A stretch of 13,407 nucleotides of DNA from Acidobacteriota bacterium. Its GTDB lineage: Bacteria > Acidobacteriota > Vicinamibacteria > Vicinamibacterales > UBA2999. Position numbers and translations under genes: made by a program. The stretch is taken from assembly GCA_020851835.1 (NCBI GenBank), contig JADZBZ010000549.1, positions 1 to 13,407 on the forward strand, written 5' to 3'. Shown piece after piece: positions 1 through 5,083 of the stretch; position 1 is the first letter of the stretch, and every line of letters starts with the position of its first letter. The notes under the pieces are model-generated. The model worked only from the letters and a program-made list of their open reading frames with translations, was not told the DNA's origin and made no database searches.

Positions 1-1107
1 CCCAACGATCCGCTGTACGCCAACCAGTGGAACTTCCCGGCCATCGACATGGAGCGCGCCTGGGATATCCAGCCCGGAGCCACGTCGGACATCATCGTGG
101 CCGTGCTCGACACCGGCGTGGCGTTCCGGGCGGGCACCTTCCGCTACAACTCGCGCTTCGCGTTCCGCCTCTCGGCGACTGGTCCGGTCTACCCAGCGCT
201 CGGCATCGTCGACGTGCCGTTTGCGGCCGCGCCCGAACTGGGCGGTCCATCCCGCTTCGTGTCGCCGCGCGACTTCATCTGGGAGGACAACGATCCGGTG
301 GACCTCGGCGGCCACGGCACGCACGTGTCGGGAACGATCGGCCAGCTCACCAACAACAGCGTCGGCGTGGCGGGCATGGCGTTCAACGTGCGGCTGATGC
401 CGGTGAAGGTGATCGCGGACACCTGGGACCTCATCTTCGGCGCGCCCAACGGCGGCAGCGACGACATCCTGGCGCGCGGGATTCGCTACGCAGCCGACAA
501 CGGCGCGAAGGTGATCAACATGAGTGTCGGCCGAGAGGACGGCGGTCCGTCGCCCGTGGTGGACGATGCGATTCGCTATGCGGTCGGCCGGGGCGTCTTC
601 GTCGCGATCGCGTCGGGCAACACGCGCGAGCAAGGCAACCAGCCCAACATCATCGGGAACATCGCACCGACCCTGGCCGGTGCCGTCACGGTGGGAGCCG
701 TCGGCCGTTCGCTCGAGACGGCGTTCTATTCGGCGACCTCGTCTGCGGTGGAGTTGTCGGCGCCGGGCGGCGACACGCGCCAGGCCGGCGGCAGCGCCGG
801 AGGCATCCTGCAGCAGACACTGGACCTCGACCTGGTGGAGACCTTCACCCGCCCGCCAGCGCAGTTCGGTCCCCCACGGGCGGACTCCTTCGCCTACAAC
901 TACTTCCAGGGCACCTCCATGGCAACACCGCACGTGTCGGGCTTCGCCGCGCTGCTGATGCAGCAGGGGCTCACCAGCCCTGCGGTCATCGAGGAGGCCA
1001 TGAAGACCTACGCCACCGACAAGGGCCCTCCGGGTCGAGACGACGAGTACGGCGCGGGGCTCATCAACCCCAGGGCCACGCTTCGCGGCCTCGGCCTGGC
1101 CCGCTGA
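1..1107 (+). CDS. S8 (subtilisin-like) serine protease, 5' end outside window
   Basis: Secreted-type subtilase that would hydrolyse peptide bonds with an Asp/His/Ser triad. The reading frame is open from base 1, so the gene starts upstream, and the signal peptide and propeptide are not visible. Numbering from base 1, 368 residues are present. The catalytic Asp is residue 37 in AVLDTGV, the His is residue 105 in GGHGTHVSGT, the oxyanion Asn is residue 207 in IASGN, and the Ser is residue 306 in GTSMATPHVSG. The opening NDPLYANQW is the typical mature N-terminus of bacterial subtilases. The Asp-His interval is 68 residues, about twice that of classic subtilisin, so a surface insertion is present. 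The protein ends soon after the catalytic domain (GAGLINP, then about 12 residues), with no C-terminal pre-peptidase or sorting domain. A beta-barrel gene follows 16 nt downstream. The family is certain; the substrate is unknown. Confidence 0.95.
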   Translation, partial: PNDPLYANQWNFPAIDMERAWDIQPGATSDIIVAVLDTGVAFRAGTFRYNSRFAFRLSATGPVYPALGIVDVPFAAAPELGGPSRFVSPRDFIWEDNDPVDLGGHGTHVSGTIGQLTNNSVGVAGMAFNVRLMPVKVIADTWDLIFGAPNGGSDDILARGIRYAADNGAKVINMSVGREDGGPSPVVDDAIRYAVGRGVFVAIASGNTREQGNQPNIIGNIAPTLAGAVTVGAVGRSLETAFYSATSSAVELSAPGGDTRQAGGSAGGILQQTLDLDLVETFTRPPAQFGPPRADSFAYNYFQGTSMATPHVSGFAALLMQQGLTSPAVIEEAMKTYATDKGPPGRDDEYGAGLINPRATLRGLGLAR

Positions 1108-1110
1108 TCG

Positions 1111-1116
1111 AAGGAG
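1111..1116 (+). promoter_or_regulatory. Shine-Dalgarno site of the beta-barrel gene
   Basis: AAGGAG lies 7 nt before the ATG at 1124. It is one of the best ribosome binding sites in the window and fixes that start codon. It sits in the 16-nt gap after the protease stop, which suggests cotranscription with the protease. Confidence 0.7.
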
Positions 1117-1123
1117 AGTCCAG

Positions 1124-1762
1124 ATGCGGATTCGGCTTCCTGGCGTCCTCCTGGCTGGCGTTCTGGCCCTGTTGACACCCGCCGACGCGTCGGCCCAGGG
1201 ACTCGACATCAAGGGCTACGGGATGGTGGGCGGTATGAGCTTCACGGCGGCCGACAGCTTCGAGGCCGTCCTCGGCAGCGCGAGTGGCACCATCGTCGGC
1301 GGCGGCGCCGAAGTCGGCTTCCCCTTGGGCGGGTTGTACATCGGCGTGGGCGGCTGGCGGTTCAAGCAGGACGGCGAGCGCGTGTTCGTATCGGGGTCGC
1401 AGGTGTTCCCGCTGGGCATTCCGGTGACGGTCCAGATTACGCCCGTGGAAGTGACGGCCGGCTGGCGATTCAAGAATCTCTCGTCGCGCATCGTCCCGTA
1501 CGCCGGAGCCGGCTGGAGTTCCTACCGCTACGAGGAAGTCTCTTCGTTCGCGGCGGCGGGCGAGGATGTGGACGAGCGCTACTCCGGATTCCACGTTCTC
1601 GGTGGCGCCGAATTCAAGATCGCTCGCTGGTTCGGCGTCGGCGGCGAGGTGGCCTGGGCGCGTGTGCCCGACGCCCTGGGCGCCGGCGGCGCGTCGGCGG
1701 CATTCGACGAAACCGACCTGGGCGGTACGAGCTTCCGGCTGAAGATCAGTCTTGGCCGCTGA
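1124..1762 (+). CDS. Small outer-membrane beta-barrel family protein
   Basis: A 212-residue exported protein of unknown specific role. Residues 1-24 form a Sec signal peptide: MRIR, a Leu/Ala/Val-rich core, and a likely cut after ASA before Gln25. The mature part is rich in Gly and alternating hydrophobic/polar residues, as in amphipathic strands (for example GLYIGVGGWRF, EVTAGWRF, IVPYAGAGWSSYRY, FHVLGGAEFKI, FGVGGEVAWARV, SFRLKISLGR). The pattern IVPYAGAG followed by GGAEFKIARWFGVGGEVAW is common in 8-stranded OmpA/OmpW-like barrels. Its size fits an 8-stranded barrel with no periplasmic domain. It follows the S8 protease by 16 nt, so the two may form a small envelope operon. The stop overlaps the start of the next gene by 11 nt. 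The barrel fold is inferred from sequence texture; the function cannot be stated. Confidence 0.8.
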   Translation: MRIRLPGVLLAGVLALLTPADASAQGLDIKGYGMVGGMSFTAADSFEAVLGSASGTIVGGGAEVGFPLGGLYIGVGGWRFKQDGERVFVSGSQVFPLGIPVTVQITPVEVTAGWRFKNLSSRIVPYAGAGWSSYRYEEVSSFAAAGEDVDERYSGFHVLGGAEFKIARWFGVGGEVAWARVPDALGAGGASAAFDETDLGGTSFRLKISLGR

Positions 1763-2051
1763 CGCCTTCCAACGCCGCGTGCTGTCGGCGGTCAAGCGCG
1801 TGCCGGTGGGCCGCGTCACGACCTACGGCGAAGTGGCGCGGCTGGCCGGGCGTCCGCGCGCGGCGCGGGCGGTGGGCAACATCCTGAGACAGGCCCGGCT
1901 GCCGGACCTGCCATACCATCGCGTAATCGCGGCCGGGGGGGCTCTGGGCGGCTACTCGAGCCTGGCCCTCAAGCGCTCGCTCCTGTCGGCCGAGGGCATC
2001 GTGGTGTCAGGCACTCGCGTCCGGAACTTCGCGGCGGTGCGCTGGCCCTGA
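1752..2051 (+). CDS. Alkyltransferase-like (ATL) protein, MGMT fold without the active cysteine
   Basis: A 99-residue single-domain relative of the C-terminal DNA-binding domain of O6-alkylguanine-DNA alkyltransferase. The helix-turn-helix region VGRVTTYGEVARLAG (19-33) carries the conserved Tyr25, and RAARAVGN (36-43) carries the arginine that helps flip the damaged base. The acceptor motif, PCHRV in true alkyltransferases, reads PYHRV at 54-58 (codon TAC at 1914-1916), followed by GALGGYSS. Without Cys it cannot accept an alkyl group. Known ATL proteins (E. coli YbaZ and S. pombe Atl1, both PWHRV) bind O6-alkylguanine and hand it to nucleotide excision repair, which is the likely role here. 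The TTG start at 1752 is chosen because an in-frame stop lies at 1740, there is no internal Met, and later starts would cut the fold. It overlaps the previous gene by 11 nt. Confidence 0.85.
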   Translation: MAADAFQRRVLSAVKRVPVGRVTTYGEVARLAGRPRAARAVGNILRQARLPDLPYHRVIAAGGALGGYSSLALKRSLLSAEGIVVSGTRVRNFAAVRWP

Positions 2052-2065
2052 TCCGATCGGCCGCC

Positions 2066-2091
2066 GAACCCTGAACCCGCCGCGAACGTCT
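2066..2091 (+). promoter_or_regulatory. Candidate ECF-type promoter of the sigma/anti-sigma operon
   Basis: The gap between the ATL gene and the sigma gene contains GAACC (2066-2070) and CGTCT (2087-2091), separated by 16 nt. This is the GAAC / CGTC layout and spacing typical of ECF sigma-dependent promoters. Its position about 30 nt upstream of the ECF sigma gene suggests autoregulation, which is common in this class. A second TGAACCC copy at 2072-2078 has too short a spacer to be the -35. This is inferred from motif and spacing only. Confidence 0.45.
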
Positions 2092-2119
2092 GTGTGGGCG
2101 TTGGTCAACCCCTTCAGGC

Positions 2120-2713
2120 ATGGCACCGTCTAACCCTTCAGGAGACGTGCGAAGAGCGGATCTGGACCTCGCCGGGCGAATCCGGTCCGGCGATGGAGCC
2201 GCCTTCGAAGCGCTGTACCGGCAACACGCCACCCGGCTCTACAACCTCGCGAGTCGCATGGTGGGCCCGGCGTCGGATGCCGATGATTTGCTGCAGGACA
2301 TCTTCCTGCTGGCGTATCGGAAGCTCGGCAGCTATCGGGGCGAGTCGTCGCTCGGCACGTGGCTGTACCGTCTGGCGATGAATCACTGTCTCGACATATT
2401 GCGAAACCGACAGACGCGCATGGGGCATCTGACCGATTCAATGGACGAACCCGAGGCCGCGCCCGTGCCGGCACGAGCGCCCGCTTTGAGCGCCGTGGGC
2501 CGGATTGACCTGGAGCGGGCGATTGAAGCCCTGCCGCCGGCCTGCCGAGCGGCGTTTCTGCTGCATGATGTGGAAGGCTTCGGGCATCAGGAAGTGGGAG
2601 ACATTCTGGGCGTTTCCGAGGGGACGTCGAAGTCGCAGGTCCACAAGGCCCGGCTGCGCATCCGCGACTATCTGGGGGCCCGGCGGCCCTCGGCCGAGCG
2701 AGCGTCGTTGTGA
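2120..2713 (+). CDS. RNA polymerase ECF-type sigma-70 factor
   Basis: A 197-residue group 4 sigma factor that directs RNA polymerase to a stress or signal regulon. Region 2 spans about residues 24-94: FEALYRQHATRLYNLASRM, then the DADDLLQDIFLLAYRKL core-binding helix, then TWLYRLAMNHCLDILR, the -10 recognition helix. A variable linker follows (about 100-128). Region 4 (130-186) has LPPACRAAFLLHDVEGF, the turn HQEVGDILGVSEGTSKSQVHKAR, which recognises the -35, and a short basic tail. There is no region 1 or 3. ATG 2120 has only a weak upstream ribosome site; an in-frame GTG at 2147 with AGGAG just 2 nt before it is a less likely alternative. The stop overlaps the anti-sigma start as GTGA, implying translational coupling and a matched sigma/anti-sigma pair. 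Closest in style to RpoE-like factors. Confidence 0.95.
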   Translation: MAPSNPSGDVRRADLDLAGRIRSGDGAAFEALYRQHATRLYNLASRMVGPASDADDLLQDIFLLAYRKLGSYRGESSLGTWLYRLAMNHCLDILRNRQTRMGHLTDSMDEPEAAPVPARAPALSAVGRIDLERAIEALPPACRAAFLLHDVEGFGHQEVGDILGVSEGTSKSQVHKARLRIRDYLGARRPSAERASL

Positions 2714-3420
2714 ACTGTCAGGACTTGCCGATCGCCGCATTCGTGGACGGTGAGCTGACGCCCGCCGAGGAGCGGGCGGTCGAGCGTCATCTTGAGGTGT
2801 GCCCCGATTGCCGGTCGCTCGTCGCGGACGTACGCACGGTGCGGGTGGCGGCGTTCACCCTGAATCGCCGGGAGCCTCCTCCGGACCTCTTCGCCCGCGT
2901 CCAGTCTCGGCTCGCGGTTGAAGCGTCCGCCCGGGCGTCGCGGATGCCGTGGCCCAACACTCGGACCGCGTGGGCCGTGTGGCTGGGAGCGGCGGCGGTG
3001 CTCGTGCTGGCGACGGTGGCCGGGCTGCTGCCGCTGCTGCGCGACGACAGGCCAGCCCCGGCACCGACCTCCGCGACTCAACCGCTGGTCGATTCCGTCG
3101 AGGCCGACCTGCGCCTGGCCGAGACGCATTACGAGAAGGCCATTCAGGGTCTCGAGCAGATCGCCCGGAGTGACACGGACGAGCTGGACCCGCAGTTGGC
3201 CGCCGTCCTTCAGAAGAACCTGCAGGTGGTCGACCAGGCCATCGATGAGAGCCGGACGGCGCTCGAGACGCAGCCCGGCAGCACGCCGGCTCAGGACGGG
3301 CTCTTCGATGCGATGCGCGCCAAGGTGGCGCTGCTGCAGCAGACCGTCGAACTCATCAACGAAATGCGGAAGGGCAACCAGGCCGAGGCCGGTCGCCTGA
3401 TGCAGGACCTGTCGCGGTGA
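2710..3420 (+). CDS. Membrane-anchored zinc-finger anti-sigma factor
   Basis: A 236-residue protein that should bind and hold the ECF sigma encoded just upstream. The N-terminal ZAS-type domain has FVDGELTPAEE (11-21) and the zinc motif HLEVCPDC, with His27, Cys31 and Cys34 (HxxxCxxC). Cys3 is a plausible fourth ligand. A single transmembrane segment lies at about 87-110, between Arg/Trp-rich flanks. The C-terminal part (115-236) is highly charged and predicted helical, with heptad-like stretches (VEADLRLAETHYEKAIQGL, VALLQQTVELINEMR), so an extracytoplasmic helical or coiled-coil sensor domain is likely. The GTG start at 2710 overlaps the sigma stop by 4 nt. Its own stop overlaps the start of the DUF4097 gene in the same way. 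The signal that releases the sigma factor is unknown. Confidence 0.92.
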   Translation: MNCQDLPIAAFVDGELTPAEERAVERHLEVCPDCRSLVADVRTVRVAAFTLNRREPPPDLFARVQSRLAVEASARASRMPWPNTRTAWAVWLGAAAVLVLATVAGLLPLLRDDRPAPAPTSATQPLVDSVEADLRLAETHYEKAIQGLEQIARSDTDELDPQLAAVLQKNLQVVDQAIDESRTALETQPGSTPAQDGLFDAMRAKVALLQQTVELINEMRKGNQAEAGRLMQDLSR

Positions 3421-4478
3421 CGCTCATGATGCCTACTCGCCTGCCCGCCCTGATGGTGACCCTCGCAGTGCTGACCGCTCCCCTCCACGCGGCCGTCCGG
3501 GGGTCCGCGGCCGAGCCTGACGATCGGCCCCCGAGCGGCCGCCTCGAGCGGTATACCGAGGCGCGGCAGGGGCCCGAGCAATCCGATCGGACCGTCCGCG
3601 TGTTCAAGGTGGGGGCCGCCGGCGCGCTCGACCTGTCGAACATTTCCGGAGATGTCCTGGTCACCGGCGGCGGCAACGGCGAGATTCGCATCGAAGCGAC
3701 GCGTCGCGTCCACCACCGTGACGGAACCCAGGCCCGGCGCCTCCTCGAAGAACTGCGGCTCGACATGACCCAGGTGGGTGACCGGGTCGAGGTCCGGACG
3801 CAGTATCCGCGCCGCAGCGGCGGACCTGGCGAGCGCGGCATCTCGGCGCGCGTCGACTATGTGATCTCGGTACCCACGCCGGCGGCCGTCGCGATCAAGA
3901 CCATCTCAGGCGACGCCGGCGTAACCGGCGTAACCGGCGAGGTGCGCGCCGAGTCGGTGAGCGGCGACGTGAGCGTCACCGCAACCCCGAACGTGACACT
4001 GGCCAAGACGGTCTCGGGTGACGTGACCGCGCGCGAGATCGGCGGTGCAGCGACACTGTCGCTCGGCACGGTCAGCGGCTCGGTCGTCGCGTCCGGGATC
4101 AAGGCCCGGACGCTCGACTGCGGGTCCGTGAGCGGCGACATCCGGTTGACGGGGGTGCAGGTGGAACGCCTGCAGGCCAAGACCGTGTCTGGCGACCTCG
4201 AGTTCGGCGCCACCCTGATGCGCGGCGGCCGCTACGAGTTCGGGTCCCATTCCGGTGACGTCCGCATCGTGCTGGGGTCTGACACGGGATTCGAACTCGA
4301 CGCCAGTACCTTCAGCGGCACCGTGCGGTCGGACGTGCCCGTGGCCTTGCGGTCCGACAGTGGAATGGGGCGCGATCGGCGCGACTCGACGAGAACCATC
4401 CGCGGCACCTTCGGGGACGCCAGCGCCATCCTCGCCGTGAAGACCTTCAGCGGCACCGTGGTCATCTCGCGCAAGTAG
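3417..4478 (+). CDS. Exported DUF4097 family beta-repeat protein
   Basis: A 353-residue secreted or envelope protein. Residues about 1-26 form a signal peptide (hydrophobic core ALMVTLAVLTAPLHA). From about residue 70 there are repeated short strands punctuated by SGD/SGT/SGS turns at 77, 164, 182, 200, 220, 239, 258, 279, 300 and 345. From 164 to 300 the spacing is 18-21 residues, matching one rung per repeat of a right-handed beta-solenoid as in DUF4097/DUF4098 proteins. Family members are often found beside ECF sigma/anti-sigma pairs, but their biochemical role is not established. The GTG start at 3417 overlaps the anti-sigma stop by 4 nt. ATG at 3426 or 3429 would also preserve the signal peptide. 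A 9-nt tandem repeat (GGCGTAACC twice, near 3918) encodes the local VTGVTG. It is probably co-expressed with and regulated by the sigma factor. Confidence 0.88.
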   Translation: MTLMMPTRLPALMVTLAVLTAPLHAAVRGSAAEPDDRPPSGRLERYTEARQGPEQSDRTVRVFKVGAAGALDLSNISGDVLVTGGGNGEIRIEATRRVHHRDGTQARRLLEELRLDMTQVGDRVEVRTQYPRRSGGPGERGISARVDYVISVPTPAAVAIKTISGDAGVTGVTGEVRAESVSGDVSVTATPNVTLAKTVSGDVTAREIGGAATLSLGTVSGSVVASGIKARTLDCGSVSGDIRLTGVQVERLQAKTVSGDLEFGATLMRGGRYEFGSHSGDVRIVLGSDTGFELDASTFSGTVRSDVPVALRSDSGMGRDRRDSTRTIRGTFGDASAILAVKTFSGTVVISRK

Positions 4479-4489
4479 AAGCCGGAACT

Positions 4490-4498
4490 TGTTATAAT
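4490..4498 (+). promoter_or_regulatory. Extended -10 promoter of the small secreted protein gene
   Basis: TG-T-TATAAT is a perfect housekeeping -10 hexamer (4493-4498) with the TG extension at 4490-4491, rare in such GC-rich sequence. No clear -35 is visible 17 nt upstream, as expected for extended -10 promoters. Transcription would start near 4505, giving a leader of only about 14 nt that consists almost entirely of the ribosome site. Confidence 0.65.
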
Positions 4499-4505
4499 TC
4501 CGTTC

Positions 4506-4510
4506 GGAGG
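4506..4510 (+). promoter_or_regulatory. Shine-Dalgarno site of the small secreted protein gene
   Basis: GGAGG lies 8 nt before the ATG at 4519. It sits directly downstream of the extended -10 element, so it would be at the extreme 5' end of the transcript. Confidence 0.65.
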
Positions 4511-4518
4511 CGTGAGAA

Positions 4519-4968
4519 ATGACCCCTAGATGGCTTGTCGGAATCGCCGTCGCCGCTCTGGTATCGGTAGGCGCGGCGGCGCAGAGCACGCAGCCGGGAC
4601 AGGTGCCCTCAGGAGAAACCGCCTTGGGCTCGGTGAGAATTCCGCGCGCGGTGATGGCCAACGGCCAGGCGCTCCGGGCCGGGACCTACCAGGTCCGCCT
4701 GACGGCCGACGCGGCCCAGCCGTCGGTGCCGGGTATCCAGATGGAACGATGGGTGGAGTTCCTCCGCGGTGGTCAGGTCGTAGGCCGCGAGGTCGTGAGC
4801 ATCATCCCCCAGGACGAGATGAAGGACCTCCAGGGTGAGTCAACCGGGCCACGCCCGGCGGCCGGCGCGACACGCGTCGAGATGCTGAAGGGCGATGACT
4901 ACCTGCGCGTGTGGATCAACCGCCGGGGCGTGAACTACCTGCTGCACCTGCCGCCCGCCCAGGGGTGA
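4519..4968 (+). CDS. Small secreted protein, unknown function
   Basis: A 149-residue protein that I cannot assign to a named family. Residues 1-21 are a signal peptide (positively charged start, VGIAVAALVSVGAAA core, cut near AAA before Gln22). The mature part begins with a Gln/Pro/Ser-rich stretch and continues as alternating strands: GSVRIPRAVMANGQAL, AGTYQVRLTAD, WVEFLRGGQVVGREVVSIIP, TRVEMLKGDDYLRVWINRRGVNYLLHL. The AGTYQVRL-type strand and final hydrophobic strand suggest one small beta-sandwich in the periplasm or outside the cell. There are no cysteines, no lipobox and no catalytic motif. It has its own strong promoter and ribosome site, so it is likely transcribed independently of the DUF4097 gene 40 nt upstream and may be abundant. 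The fold is inferred by eye. Confidence 0.8.
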   Translation: MTPRWLVGIAVAALVSVGAAAQSTQPGQVPSGETALGSVRIPRAVMANGQALRAGTYQVRLTADAAQPSVPGIQMERWVEFLRGGQVVGREVVSIIPQDEMKDLQGESTGPRPAAGATRVEMLKGDDYLRVWINRRGVNYLLHLPPAQG

Positions 4969-4976
4969 CCAACCCG

Positions 4977-4997
4977 GGCGGACTTTTCGGGTCCGCC
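4977..4997 (+). terminator. Hairpin just after the small secreted protein gene
   Basis: A perfect 7-bp stem (GGCGGAC / GTCCGCC) with a 7-nt loop begins 8 nt after the stop codon. No T-run follows on either strand, so it may act in transcript-end protection or as a weak terminator rather than as a canonical intrinsic terminator. Confidence 0.4.
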
Positions 4998-5009
4998 AGC
5001 GACACACAG

Positions 5010-5039
5010 GGCCGGGGGCCGCCGACGCGGCGCCCGGCC
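5010..5039 (+). terminator. Strong hairpin between convergent genes, likely terminator
   Basis: GGCCGGG (5010-5016) pairs with CCCGGCC (5033-5039). After a G-G mismatch, a further 5 bp (5018-5022 with 5027-5031) closes on a 4-nt loop. On the plus strand it is followed by TTCAATCTTTCT, a moderately T-rich tail. It lies between the end of the plus-strand block and the end of rng, where terminators for both directions are expected. The minus-strand side lacks a T-tract. Confidence 0.5.
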
Positions 5040-5083
5040 TTCAATCTTTCTGCGGCCGCTCGGCGTGGTCCGACGCGCGGTGT

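Noticed and set aside
27..1175. An open frame of 382 codons overlapping the S8 protease gene in another frame.
   Set aside because: Arg/Gly/His-rich shadow; the protease frame has all catalytic motifs in order.
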